This document shows, piece by piece, positions 25,873 through 34,428 of a stretch of 64,000 bases of DNA. Position 1 is the first letter of the stretch; every line of letters begins with the position of its first letter. The notes under the pieces are model-generated. The model searched no databases, was not told where the DNA came from, and was given only the letters and a program-made list of their open reading frames with translations. Source of the DNA: Bradyrhizobium sp. CB2312 (lineage in GTDB: Bacteria > Pseudomonadota > Alphaproteobacteria > Rhizobiales > Xanthobacteraceae); the NCBI RefSeq assembly GCF_029714425.1, contig NZ_CP121668.1, positions 6,159,501 through 6,223,500 of the forward strand, read 5' to 3'. Position numbers and translations under genes: made by a program.

Positions 25873-27261
25873 TTAGAGCCCCGCTGCGGCCGGCATCGGC
25901 TTGACCTTGCCGGCGCGTTCCTGCTTGAGCAGCTCGGCGACCAGGAAAGCCATGTCGATGGATTGCTCGGCATTGAGGCGGGGATCGCAGACCGTGTGAT
26001 AGCGGTCGTTGAGATCCTCGTCCGTGATCGCGCGGGCGCCGCCGAGGCATTCGGTGACGTCCTTGCCGGTCATCTCCAGATGCACGCCGCCGGCATGGGT
26101 GCCTTCGGCCGCGTGGATCGCGAAGAACGACTTCACCTCGGACAGGATGCGGTCGAACGGCCGCGTCTTGTAGCCGGTGGTGGAGGTGATGGTGTTGCCG
26201 TGCATGGGATCGCACGACCAGACCACCACCCTTCCCTCGCGCTGGACGGCGCGGATCTGGTTCGGCAGGTGCTCGCCGATCTTGTCGGAGCCGAAGCGGC
26301 CGATCAGCGTCAGCCGGCCCGGCTCGTTGTCGGGGTTGAGCACGTCGATCAGCTTCAACAGCTCGTCGGGCTTGAGCGAGGGGCCGCATTTCAGGCCGAT
26401 CGGGTTCTTGATGCCGCGGAAATATTCGACATGGCCGTGGTCGAGCTGGCGCGTGCGGTCGCCGATCCAGATCATGTGGCCCGAGGTCGCGTACCAGTCG
26501 CCGGTGGTGGAATCGACCCGGGTCATGGCCTGCTCGTAGCCGAGCAGAAGCGCCTCGTGGCTGGTGTAGAAATCGGTGGCACGCAGCTCGGGGTGGCTTT
26601 CGAGATCGAGGCCGCAGGCGCGCATGAAGTTGAGCGCATCCGAGATGCGGTCGGCCAATTCCTTGTAGCGACGTGACTGCGGCGAGTCCTTCAGGAAGCC
26701 GAGCATCCATTCATGCACGCTGCCGAGATTGGCGTAGCCGCCGGTCGCGAAGGCGCGCAGCAGGTTCAGCGTCGCAGCCGACTGGCGATAGGCCATCAGC
26801 TGGCGCTGCGGATCGGGAACGCGCGCGTCCTTGGTGAAGGCGATGTCGTTGACGATGTCGCCGCGATAGCTCGGCAGCTCGACGCCGTTCAGCTTCTCGG
26901 TCGGCGACGAGCGGGGCTTTGCGAACTGTCCGGCGATGCGGCCGACCTTCACCACGGGGACGGCGCCGGCATAGGTCAGCACGACCGCCATCTGCAAGAG
27001 CACGCGGAAGAAGTCGCGGATGTTGTTGGCGCCGTGCTCGGCAAAGCTCTCGGCGCAGTCGCCGCCCTGGAGCAGGAAAGCCTCGCCGGCCGCAACGCGG
27101 CCCAAGGCCTTCTTCAGATTGCGCGCCTCGCCGGCGAACACCAGCGGCGGAAAGGTCGCAAGCTGCGCCTCGACGTCGGCCAGGGCCTTGGCGTCGGGAT
27201 AATCGGGCACCTGTAGCACCGGCTTGCTGCGCCAGGACTCGGGCGTCCACCGCTCGGACAT
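25873..27261 (-). CDS. aroG: Class II 3-deoxy-D-arabino-heptulosonate 7-phosphate synthase
   Basis: Condenses phosphoenolpyruvate and erythrose 4-phosphate, the first step of the shikimate pathway. At 462 residues it is the plant/Mycobacterium-type class II enzyme. Conserved blocks include [11 protein letters not shown] (metal-ligand Cys), [40 protein letters not shown] and [15 protein letters not shown]. The start at 27261 has GGAGAG upstream. It precedes dgkA on the same strand. The symbol follows the usage for class II enzymes in other bacteria. Confidence 0.93.
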   Translation of the reverse strand: MSERWTPESWRSKPVLQVPDYPDAKALADVEAQLATFPPLVFAGEARNLKKALGRVAAGEAFLLQGGDCAESFAEHGANNIRDFFRVLLQMAVVLTYAGAVPVVKVGRIAGQFAKPRSSPTEKLNGVELPSYRGDIVNDIAFTKDARVPDPQRQLMAYRQSAATLNLLRAFATGGYANLGSVHEWMLGFLKDSPQSRRYKELADRISDALNFMRACGLDLESHPELRATDFYTSHEALLLGYEQAMTRVDSTTGDWYATSGHMIWIGDRTRQLDHGHVEYFRGIKNPIGLKCGPSLKPDELLKLIDVLNPDNEPGRLTLIGRFGSDKIGEHLPNQIRAVQREGRVVVWSCDPMHGNTITSTTGYKTRPFDRILSEVKSFFAIHAAEGTHAGGVHLEMTGKDVTECLGGARAITDEDLNDRYHTVCDPRLNAEQSIDMAFLVAELLKQERAGKVKPMPAAAGL

Positions 27262-27442
27262 CGCAATCTCTCCGTGAAGCAAAAAGTGCAACCTGATCTA
27301 TGGGTTGCGAGGGCCGCCTTATACACAGGCTGGCACGACATCGCCAGTTGTAAATCCGTTTCGCATTGCAAACCCTTGCGGCCAAAGCCGAATTCGCATT
27401 TGCTAGGGATTGCAGAGGAAACCGGCAAGACACCTTCCGCCC

Positions 27443-28339
27443 ATGGACGCCGCACTGGACGACGTTTTCATCGACGAGATCAGCTTCCCGGCGGCCGACG
27501 GGTATGCGCTGGCCGGCACCCTGTTCCTGCCCCGCGGCGCCAAGCGCCATGCCGTCCTGGTCAATTCGGCCACCGCCATTCCGCGCAAGATCTATCGCGG
27601 CTTTGCCTCCTATCTCGCCCATCGCGGCTGCGCGGTGCTCACTTACGACTATCGCGGCATCGGCGGCTCCCGTCTGCCGGCGATGGTCGGTTACAACCAG
27701 CCAAAATCGCTGGTCGGCTTCAAGGCCTCGATGTCGGACTGGGCCGCGCTCGACGTCACCGCCGCGGTGCGCTGGATGCGCGAGCGCTATCACACCCTGC
27801 CGCTCGCCTATGTCGGCCACTCCTTCGGCGGCCAGGCACTGGGGCTGCTCGCGAACAACAGCGAGATCTCCCGCGCCGCCCTCGTGGCCTCGCAGGCCGC
27901 GACGTGGCGGCTGATGACCTCGCCGGAGAAATACCGCGTGTTCGCCTTCATGAATTTCGTCGGCGTGCCGCTGGCGCATGCGCTCGGTTATGCGCCGGGC
28001 TGGGTGGGCATCGGCGAGGATCTGCCCAAGGGCGTCTTCCTGCAATGGGCCGAGTGGGTCTCGAGCCCGCGCTATCTGTTCGATTCAAAGCTGCCGGCGC
28101 TGGAGAATTTTACGAAATTCAAGGGCGAGCTGCGCGCGCTGTGCTTCTCCGACGATCCCTGGGCGACGCGCCCCGCGGTCGAGCTGCTCACCAGCGGATT
28201 CACCGCGATCAAGCCGGAAGTGTTGACCGTAAAACCGTCAGACGTCGGCGCCAAGGGCATCGGCCATTTCGGCTTCTTCCGCCCTGACCACCGCGACACG
28301 CTGTGGCGCGGGGTGGCCGAATGGATCCAGGGCGAGTGA
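27443..28339 (+). CDS. Alpha/beta-fold hydrolase
   Basis: A 298-residue serine hydrolase of the large alpha/beta family. The oxyanion region and first strands (ADGYALAGTLFLPRG, CAVLTYDYRGIGGS) lead to the nucleophile elbow GHSFGG with Ser127. Candidate acid and base residues are an Asp in LCFSDDPW and the His in IGHFGFFRPDH near the C-terminus. No signal peptide is seen. Start at 27443 (MDAALDDVF) is preferred; an upstream Met gives an Arg/Pro-rich extension. The substrate is not known. It is divergent from the DAHP synthase gene. Confidence 0.82.
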   Translation: MDAALDDVFIDEISFPAADGYALAGTLFLPRGAKRHAVLVNSATAIPRKIYRGFASYLAHRGCAVLTYDYRGIGGSRLPAMVGYNQPKSLVGFKASMSDWAALDVTAAVRWMRERYHTLPLAYVGHSFGGQALGLLANNSEISRAALVASQAATWRLMTSPEKYRVFAFMNFVGVPLAHALGYAPGWVGIGEDLPKGVFLQWAEWVSSPRYLFDSKLPALENFTKFKGELRALCFSDDPWATRPAVELLTSGFTAIKPEVLTVKPSDVGAKGIGHFGFFRPDHRDTLWRGVAEWIQGE

Positions 28340-28343
28340 GGCG

Positions 28344-28607
28344 TTAGCGGATGATCGTCGTCAGCGCCGAGTAACGCCTGGTCGGCTTGGCTTCGCTCGG
28401 CGCAAACTGCGCGAACGCTTCGCTCACGCGCACCGCCGGCGGCGTGTCGCTTGCGAACCGAAACTCCTTCGGCTTCGGCGCGTAGAAGCTGGCGCTGTAA
28501 TAGTCGTCGTCGAAACGCGTCTCGCCGACGCCGAACAATGCGTCGCAGGCGAACAGGAGCGCGTAGACTCCCGCAACCGCCACGACGGTCTCCTTGAGAA
28601 TAGTCAT
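28344..28607 (-). CDS. Hypothetical protein with one N-terminal membrane helix
   Basis: An 87-residue product beginning MTILKETVVAVAGVYALLFACDALFGVGE, with a single hydrophobic helix, followed by an acidic/aromatic stretch (FDDDYYSASFYAPKPKEF) and a basic C-terminus (KPTRRYSALTTIIR). It is convergent with the hydrolase gene. I recognise no family. Confidence 0.5.
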   Translation of the reverse strand: MTILKETVVAVAGVYALLFACDALFGVGETRFDDDYYSASFYAPKPKEFRFASDTPPAVRVSEAFAQFAPSEAKPTRRYSALTTIIR

Positions 28608-28732
28608 GCTGATGCCCTGCCCTTTGCGGGCAGGATGCAGGCCGGTTCCAAAACTCTGGTTTAAGGCGCCGTGCTTCTTGTCGGGAGGGTTTGCGGCCGC
28701 TGAGCCGAATACGGACAATTTTATCGATCTCG

Positions 28733-28766
28733 AAAAAGAGCCCGCCTGACCGGATCAGGCGGGCTC
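28733..28766 (-). terminator. Rho-independent terminator of the aldehyde dehydrogenase gene
   Basis: A perfect 12-bp stem (GAGCCCGCCTGA / TCAGGCGGGCTC) with the five-base loop CCGGA at 28738-28766. On the minus strand it is followed by a run of five T (28737-28733). It lies about 24 bases beyond the stop of the minus-strand aldehyde dehydrogenase. This is the strongest terminator-like hairpin in the window. Confidence 0.85.
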
Positions 28767-28789
28767 AGGATTGGCCGATCGGGAGGTGA

Positions 28790-30274
28790 TCAGGCGGACA
28801 GATTCATCCAGACAGTCTTCGGCTCGGTGAAATTGTCGAGCGCGGCGGTGCCGTGCTCGCGGCCGAGGCCGGAGTCGCGCTCGCCGCCCCAGGGCAGGCG
28901 CACGTCGGTATAGCCATAGGTGTTCATCCAGACCGTGCCGGCGCGCGCCCGCTTGGCGAAACGCTGGAGCCTGCCGATGTCGCGGCTCCAGACGCCGGCG
29001 GCGAGGCTATAGGCCGTGCCGTTGGCGATCCGTAAAGCATCGGCCTCGTCGGCGAACTTGATGACGCTGACGACGGGGCCGAAGATCTCCTCTTGCGAGA
29101 TCCGCATCTCGTGCGCGACATCGGCGAACACGGTGGGGCTGATGAAATAGCCGCGTTCGCCGACCTTCTCGCCGCCGGTGACGAGCCTTGCGCCTTCTTT
29201 CCGGCCGATGTCGACATAGTCGAGGATCGACTTCATCTGCTTCTCGGAGATGACAGGACCGAGCGCCGTCTTGCGGTCGAGCGGATCGCCGATCTTGATC
29301 GACTTCGCGCGCGCCGCGAGCCGCTCGACGACCTCGTCATAGGCCTTCTCCTGCACCAGCACGCGGGAGCCGGCCGAGCACACCTGACCGGCATTGAAGA
29401 AAATGCCGGAGGCCGCAGCCTTGCTGGCGGCTTCCAGATCGGCATCGTCGAAGATGACATTGGCCGACTTGCCGCCGAGCTCGAGCGAGACGCGCTTGAA
29501 GTTGCTCGCCGCGCCTTTCATGATTCCGCGCCCCACGCCGGGCGAGCCGGTGAAGGTGACCTTGTCCACGTCAGGATGATTGACCAGCGCGTCGCCGACG
29601 ATGCGGCCCGGCCCGGTCACGACATTGAAGACGCCCGCCGGAAGACCCGCTTCGAGCGCGAGCTCGGCGATGCGCAGCGCCGACAGCGAGGTCAGCTCGG
29701 CCGGCTTCATCACCACGGTGCAACCGCAGGCCAGCGCCGGGGCGAGCTTCCACATGCCGATCATCAGCGGGAAATTCCACGGCACGATCGCCGCGACCAC
29801 GCCGACCGGCTCGCGCATGGTGTAGGTCAGGGCATCGTCGCGCACCGGCACGACGTCTCCGCTGATCTTGTCGGCCCAGCCGGCGTAATAGGTCAGCGTG
29901 TCGACGGCAGCCGGAAAGTCCTGGCGCATCGTCGCGGAGATCGGCTTGCCGGCGTCGATCGACTCGAGCTCGATGATCTCTTCGGCGTTGCGCTTGAGCA
30001 GGTCGGCCCAGCGCAGCAGGATTTGGCCGCGCTCGGACGCCCGCATCGTGCGCCACGGGCCCTCGAACGCCCGGCGCGCGGCCGCGACCGCATGCTCGAC
30101 ATCGGCCTCGCCGCCCTCGGCGATGGTGGCGATGACCTGCCCGGTGGCGGGATTGAGGGATTTGAAGGTGCGGCCGGAGGCAGCGGGGACGCGGCGGCCG
30201 TCGATGAGCAGATGCTGCGGCCGGGCCATGAACTCGGTGGCCGGCGAATGCGCAAAGTCATATGCAACAGACAT
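28790..30274 (-). CDS. NAD(P)-dependent aldehyde dehydrogenase (first)
   Basis: A 494-residue cytosolic ALDH-superfamily enzyme oxidising an aldehyde to an acid. The cofactor and active-site blocks PWNFPLMIGMWKLAPALA, FTGSPGVGR, ELGGKSANVIFDDADL with the catalytic Glu, and FFNAGQVCSAGSR with the nucleophilic Cys near residue 298 are all present, as is EEIFGPVVSVIKF. Tandem Met codons at 30277 and 30274 follow AGGAGG; the second has the better spacing. It is divergent from a ModE-N/PBP-type regulator, which probably controls it. Sequence does not fix the substrate; similarity is to betaine aldehyde and aromatic aldehyde dehydrogenases. Confidence 0.9.
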   Translation of the reverse strand: MSVAYDFAHSPATEFMARPQHLLIDGRRVPAASGRTFKSLNPATGQVIATIAEGGEADVEHAVAAARRAFEGPWRTMRASERGQILLRWADLLKRNAEEIIELESIDAGKPISATMRQDFPAAVDTLTYYAGWADKISGDVVPVRDDALTYTMREPVGVVAAIVPWNFPLMIGMWKLAPALACGCTVVMKPAELTSLSALRIAELALEAGLPAGVFNVVTGPGRIVGDALVNHPDVDKVTFTGSPGVGRGIMKGAASNFKRVSLELGGKSANVIFDDADLEAASKAAASGIFFNAGQVCSAGSRVLVQEKAYDEVVERLAARAKSIKIGDPLDRKTALGPVISEKQMKSILDYVDIGRKEGARLVTGGEKVGERGYFISPTVFADVAHEMRISQEEIFGPVVSVIKFADEADALRIANGTAYSLAAGVWSRDIGRLQRFAKRARAGTVWMNTYGYTDVRLPWGGERDSGLGREHGTAALDNFTEPKTVWMNLSA

Positions 30275-30289
30275 CATATTTCCTCCTGA

Positions 30290-30303
30290 TCTGGTATGCC
30301 AGA
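30290..30303. promoter_or_regulatory. Small inverted repeat in the ALDH/regulator divergent promoter
   Basis: TCTGG-N4-CCAGA, 15 bases upstream of the aldehyde dehydrogenase start and about 85 bases before the regulator start. Two GCTGCA/TCTGCA-type half sequences follow nearby (30320-30345). It is a candidate operator for the divergent regulator. The arms are short, so this is tentative. Confidence 0.35.
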
Positions 30304-30387
30304 CTAGGCACCTATTGGCTGCAGTAAATATGATATCTTCTGCAAATGGACGCACTACATATGAAGCGCAGTTCATAAGGATATCAG

Positions 30388-31470
30388 ATGCTTCAGATCG
30401 AGATCGAGGCCGTCTGGCGGTTTCGCCGCGAGGGCAGCCCGCGCACCGCCGTCGTCATGCTGGGCGTGCTCAACGAAATCCGGAAGACCGGAAAGATCAC
30501 GAGCGCCGCCAGCGATGCGCACCTCTCCTATCGCCATGTCTGGAATCTGATCGAGCAATGGTCCGAGTTCTTCGGCACGCCGCTGGTCGAGACCCAGCGC
30601 GGCAAGGGCTCGAAACTCACGCCGTTCGGCGAGCGGCTGGTGTGGGCCGGCGAGCGCATGCAGGCGCGGCTCGGCCCGCAGCTCGACAACCTCGCGCAGG
30701 AGCTCGCAAGTGAGATCAAGCCGTTCCTCGAGCAGCGCCCCTCCGTGATCCGCGTGCATGCCAGCCACGGCTTTGCGGTGGCCAAGCTGCGCGAATTCCT
30801 CGACCGCGAGCCCGGCATCGGCGTCGATCTGCGCTATGTCAGCAACCAGCATTCGCTGGTCTCGCTGGCGCAAGGCGCCTGCGATCTCTCCGGCCTGCAT
30901 CTGCCGCACGGCGCGCTGCGCGCGCAAGGCATCAAGGCGGCGCGCGAATGGCTCGATCCGCGCGAGGACCGCATCATCAGTTTCGTCACGCGCGAGATGG
31001 GCCTGATGGTCGCGCGCGGCAATCCGTTGCGGATCGCTTCGCTTCATGACCTGACCAAGCCAAATGTCCGCTTCGTCAACCGCGATCACGACTCGGGCAC
31101 GCGCCTGTTGTTCGACCAGCTGCTCGCAGCGAACGGCATCGACGAGAGCCGCATCAACGGCGCGCAGCAGATCGAGTTCACCCACGCCGCGGTCGCGGCC
31201 TATGTCGCGAGCGGCATGGCGGATGCGAGCTTCGGCGTCGAAGCCGCCGCGCGCCACTTCGGCCTCGATTTCATCCGCATCCTCACCGAGGATTATTTCT
31301 TCGTCTGCAAGCGCGCCTTCCTCGATACCGCGCCGATGCAGCGCATTCTCGAAATCATCCGCAGCGCCGATTTTCGCGCAGCCGTCGCCACCCTGCCCGG
31401 CTACGTGCCGTCGGATACGGGCACCGTCACCGGCGTGAAGGCGTTTCTGGAGATGCATGCCGTGCGGTGA
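30388..31470 (+). CDS. ModE-N HTH regulator fused to a periplasmic-binding-protein-like domain
   Basis: A 360-residue transcription factor. The N-terminal ~95 residues form a ModE-type winged helix (TAVVMLGVLNEIRKTGKITSAASDAHLSYRHVWNLIEQW, then KLTPFGERLVWAGERM). From about 115 on, a PBP-like domain follows (IRVHASHGFAVAKLREFL, DLSGLHLPHGA, NRDHDSGTRLLFDQLL, GMADASFGVEAAARHFGLDFI), the domain type that binds molybdate or other ligands in molybdenum-related regulators. It is divergent from an ALDH and followed by a second ModE-N protein. The ligand (molybdate, tungstate or an organic cofactor) is inferred, not seen. Confidence 0.82.
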   Translation: MLQIEIEAVWRFRREGSPRTAVVMLGVLNEIRKTGKITSAASDAHLSYRHVWNLIEQWSEFFGTPLVETQRGKGSKLTPFGERLVWAGERMQARLGPQLDNLAQELASEIKPFLEQRPSVIRVHASHGFAVAKLREFLDREPGIGVDLRYVSNQHSLVSLAQGACDLSGLHLPHGALRAQGIKAAREWLDPREDRIISFVTREMGLMVARGNPLRIASLHDLTKPNVRFVNRDHDSGTRLLFDQLLAANGIDESRINGAQQIEFTHAAVAAYVASGMADASFGVEAAARHFGLDFIRILTEDYFFVCKRAFLDTAPMQRILEIIRSADFRAAVATLPGYVPSDTGTVTGVKAFLEMHAVR

Positions 31471-31550
31471 TACGGCGGATCGCCTTCACCTTGTCGGCGA
31501 TGGGCAAGAGTGGCAATCTCGGTTTGGAGTCATTCAAGAGAGACCCGATC

Positions 31551-31925
31551 ATGTCGCGCGCGAGCGCCAAATCGCTTCCCCAGCTAAGCCTCCGCATCGA
31601 CCTCGACGGCGAGGATCGGATCGGGCCCGGCAAGATCGAGCTATTGGAGCAGATTCGCGAGCAGGGCTCGATCTCGGGGGCCGGCCGCGCCATGGACATG
31701 TCCTACAAGCGCGCCTGGGACCTCGTGGACGAGATCAACCGGATCTGCAGACATCCCGCGGTCGAGCCGCAGGCCGGCGGCAAGAACGGCGGCGGCGCCA
31801 TGCTCACGCCGTTCGGCGAAAAGCTTGTCGCACGCTACCGCAAGATCGAGCGCGACGCCGCGCGCGCGGTCCACAAGGACCTGGAAGCGCTCAAGAGCGA
31901 CATCGCCCGTTCCCGCAAATCGTGA
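31551..31925 (+). CDS. Stand-alone ModE-N-type winged-helix protein
   Basis: A 124-residue protein containing only the ModE N-terminal DNA-binding module: LRIDLDGEDRIGPGKIELLEQIREQGSISGAGRAMDMSYKRAWDLVDEI and MLTPFGEKLVARYRKIE. It lacks the C-terminal molybdate-binding (TOBE) domains of true ModE. It may act with another ligand sensor such as the preceding regulator, or respond to a different signal. It lies about 80 bp downstream of that regulator on the same strand, and its stop overlaps the possible GTG start of the next ORF. An upstream in-frame start at 31467 is less likely. Confidence 0.8.
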   Translation: MSRASAKSLPQLSLRIDLDGEDRIGPGKIELLEQIREQGSISGAGRAMDMSYKRAWDLVDEINRICRHPAVEPQAGGKNGGGAMLTPFGEKLVARYRKIERDAARAVHKDLEALKSDIARSRKS

Positions 31926-32386
31926 ACGGATGGGCCGAGTTGACGGATCAGATAAAAATTATAGCCCTTCGTCGGATCGGCAGCACAGATCCGCAGAAGC
32001 TGGAGCGGCACTCATTTGATTTCGTCGTCAACGGTCTCTCTCTCTTCGAGGCCACCCGGGCCGTCGAATTCGATATGTGTGGCTCTCTCTCGAACCCGCA
32101 GTTCGAACGAGAGATAGCTCGGCGGGTCAACAAGAGGACCTCGGCTATGTTGACTTCAGATGTCCCTGCCGGCGGTCACCGTGTGGCTCTGTTTGTCTGC
32201 CCAGAATGCGGCGGCTTCGCTTGTGGCGCCATTACTGCTCATGTTTCGCGAACCGCACGCGGCGTGCAGTGGTCCGCTTTCGCGTATGAAAATGGATCTG
32301 ATGCTGCTTCTCAGCTCGACCTCGGGCCCTTTGAATTTGAGTGGGCCGCTTATTTGAGTGAAATCGAGCGCTCGAAGGTCGATTAA
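31922..32386 (+). CDS. Hypothetical protein with CPECGGFACG zinc-ribbon-like motif
   Basis: A 154-residue protein beginning at a GTG that overlaps the preceding stop (GTGA), or possibly at a later TTG. It has FVCPECGGFACGAITAHVSR (Cys-x2-Cys...Cys) in its second half and ends VQWSAFAYENGSDAASQLDLGPFEF. The combination of the cysteine motif with V-x-W-x-x-F-x-YEN resembles uncharacterised bacterial proteins with no assigned role. GC content is a little lower than in its neighbours and base use is less biased, which may mean recent acquisition. No function is proposed. Confidence 0.55.
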   Translation: MNGWAELTDQIKIIALRRIGSTDPQKLERHSFDFVVNGLSLFEATRAVEFDMCGSLSNPQFEREIARRVNKRTSAMLTSDVPAGGHRVALFVCPECGGFACGAITAHVSRTARGVQWSAFAYENGSDAASQLDLGPFEFEWAAYLSEIERSKVD

Positions 32387-32389
32387 GCC

Positions 32390-32767
32390 CTAGTTCGGCC
32401 GCACCGACATCTCCGGCATCGTCTGAGTCAGCGCTTCACCCAACAGGCTCTGCTCCGCCCTCGGGATCGAGAAACGGACCTTGAAACCGTCCTCGGTCTG
32501 GAGCGTGATGATGCGCTGGGTCGTGTCGGTCGACTGTTCGAGCGCCCAGGACGCCAGCGGATAGGCATAGCGCAAGCTCTGGTCGCCGTAGCGAGCCTTG
32601 AGCGCCGTCTCGAGCAGTCCGGGCAGTGTCATGATGAGGGCACCGACCTGGTTGAGCGAGACGCTGACGGCCGTGGGATTGCCCGCCACATCCTCGAAGC
32701 CCAGCGAGATCGCGCCGCCATCGGCCGCCACCGCGCAGGTCGTGAGCTGCCTCACCTTGATTTCCAT
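32390..32767 (-). CDS. Hypothetical cytoplasmic protein
   Basis: A 125-residue protein beginning MEIKVRQLTTCAVAADGGAI. It has alternating short strands (ISLGFEDVAGNPTAVSVSLNQ, RIITLQTEDGFKVRFSIP) and no membrane segment or signal. The pattern suggests a small beta-rich protein. It is divergent from the second aldehyde dehydrogenase, with paired AT-rich dyads in the shared promoter region. I recognise no family. Confidence 0.6.
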   Translation of the reverse strand: MEIKVRQLTTCAVAADGGAISLGFEDVAGNPTAVSVSLNQVGALIMTLPGLLETALKARYGDQSLRYAYPLASWALEQSTDTTQRIITLQTEDGFKVRFSIPRAEQSLLGEALTQTMPEMSVRPN

Positions 32768-32792
32768 CGTCAGTCCCGAAAGCACACCTCGC

Positions 32793-32910
32793 TATATCCA
32801 CCACGATATATCGATAAGTCCACCCGCGTCCAGCCTGCTTTTTCTGGAATTGATCGAGCCCGCCGCCATGGCCGGTCGGGCGCAAGCGTGATATATAGTT
32901 CGATATAACG
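32793..32910. promoter_or_regulatory. Two related AT-rich dyads in the divergent promoter of the second ALDH
   Basis: TATATC-N6-GATATA at 32793-32810 overlaps the palindrome CGATATATCG (32804-32813). A second site, TATAT-N6-ATATA at 32892-32907, contains CGATATAACG (32901-32910). The two ten-base words match at nine of ten positions, 97 bp apart. They stand out in a GC-rich background and lie between the start codons of a hypothetical gene and the ALDH. They look like operators or a bidirectional promoter. Confidence 0.45.
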
Positions 32911-32951
32911 AGGCCCCGAACGGCCCGTTTCTGCAAGGGAGCGCAAAGCCA

Positions 32952-34361
32952 ATGAGTGACTTCAATCTTCTCATCGACGGCAAGATGGTGCCCGGCGACA
33001 TGACCATGCCGGTTCTCAATCCCGCGACCGAAGAGGTGCTGGCGCAGTGCCCGCGCGCCTCCAAGTCCCAGTTGGATGCGGCCGTGGCCGCCGCGAAAGC
33101 CGCCTACCCCGCCTGGGCCGCAACGCCGATGGAAGACCGCCGCAAGGTCGTGATCAAGATGGCCGATGTGATCGAGGCCAATTCCGCCGAGCTCGCGCGC
33201 CTGCTCACCTCCGAGCAGGGCAAGCCGCTGGCGGATGCCACCGGCGAAGTGCTCGGCATGGCCGCCTTCTTCCGCTATCTCGGCTCGCTCGAACTGCCGA
33301 TGAAGGTGATCGAGAATTCCGGCGACCGCAAGGTCGAGGCCTATCGCCGCCCGCTCGGCGTCGTCGGCGCCATCATCCCCTGGAACTATCCGCTCCTGAT
33401 CCTCGCCTTCAAGCTTCCCTCCGCGCTGCTCGCCGGCAACACGCTGGTGGTCAAGCCGGCGCCGACCACGCCGCTGGCGACGCTTCGCTTCGCCGAGCTG
33501 ATCAAGGACGTCGTGCCGAAGGGCGTGCTCAACTTCATCACCGACGCCAACGATCTCGGCGGCGAGATGACCAAGCACCCCGATATCCGCAAGATCTCCT
33601 TCACCGGCTCCACGGCCACGGGACAGAAGGTGATGGCGAGCGCGGCGCAGACGCTCAAGCGCATCACGCTCGAGCTCGGCGGCAACGATGCCGGCATCGT
33701 GCTCGACGACGTCGACCCGAAGAAGGTCGCGCCCGGCATTTTCGAAGGCGCGTTCCAGAATTCCGGGCAAGTCTGCCTTGCCATCAAGCGGCTGTATGTG
33801 CACGAATCCGTCTATGACGAGCTTTGCGACGAGCTGGTCGCCATCGCGAAGAATACCGTCGTGGACGATGGCTCCAAGCAAGGAACAAAACTCGGACCTA
33901 TTCAGAACAAGATGCAGTACGAGAAGGTGAAGGCGTTCCTCGAGGACGCGCACAAGAACGGCAAGGTGGTGGCCGGTGGCGCCGCGATGGACCGCCCCGG
34001 CTATTTCATCGAGCCGACCATCGTGCGCGACATCAAGGAGGGCTCGAAGCTGGTCGACGAGGAGCAGTTCGGCCCGGTGCTGCCGCTGATCAAATATTCC
34101 GACAAGGACGACGTGATCCGCCGTGCCAATGCCACCACCTACGGCCTCGGTGCCTCGGTCTGGTCGTCCGACATCAAGCGCGCGCACGAGGTCGCGACCC
34201 AGCTCGAGTCCGGCACGGTCTGGATCAACAAGCATCTCGACATGGCCCCGCACATCCCGTTCGGCGGCGCCAAGCAGTCGGGCATCGGCACCGAATTCGC
34301 CGAGGAAGGCCTCGCCGAATTCACCCAGCTCCAGATCATCAACGGCCCACCGGCGGCCTGA
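32952..34361 (+). CDS. NAD(P)-dependent aldehyde dehydrogenase (second)
   Basis: A 469-residue ALDH-superfamily enzyme, different in detail from the one at 28790-30274. Blocks are IIPWNYPLLILAFKLPSALL, FTGSTATGQKVM, LELGGNDAGIVLDDVD with the catalytic Glu, and FQNSGQVCLAIKRLYV with the nucleophilic Cys near residue 275. ELGGNDAGIV rather than ELGGKSPxIV is typical of one ALDH subgroup. Preceded by the AT-rich dyads and followed 68 bp later by a DUF2478 gene on the same strand. The substrate is not deducible. Confidence 0.9.
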   Translation: MSDFNLLIDGKMVPGDMTMPVLNPATEEVLAQCPRASKSQLDAAVAAAKAAYPAWAATPMEDRRKVVIKMADVIEANSAELARLLTSEQGKPLADATGEVLGMAAFFRYLGSLELPMKVIENSGDRKVEAYRRPLGVVGAIIPWNYPLLILAFKLPSALLAGNTLVVKPAPTTPLATLRFAELIKDVVPKGVLNFITDANDLGGEMTKHPDIRKISFTGSTATGQKVMASAAQTLKRITLELGGNDAGIVLDDVDPKKVAPGIFEGAFQNSGQVCLAIKRLYVHESVYDELCDELVAIAKNTVVDDGSKQGTKLGPIQNKMQYEKVKAFLEDAHKNGKVVAGGAAMDRPGYFIEPTIVRDIKEGSKLVDEEQFGPVLPLIKYSDKDDVIRRANATTYGLGASVWSSDIKRAHEVATQLESGTVWINKHLDMAPHIPFGGAKQSGIGTEFAEEGLAEFTQLQIINGPPAA

Positions 34362-34428
34362 ACCGACAACAGGGCCGCGGCGGAACGGCCGCGGCTCCCA
34401 TTCATTGGCTGTGAAGCGGAGATGCACC

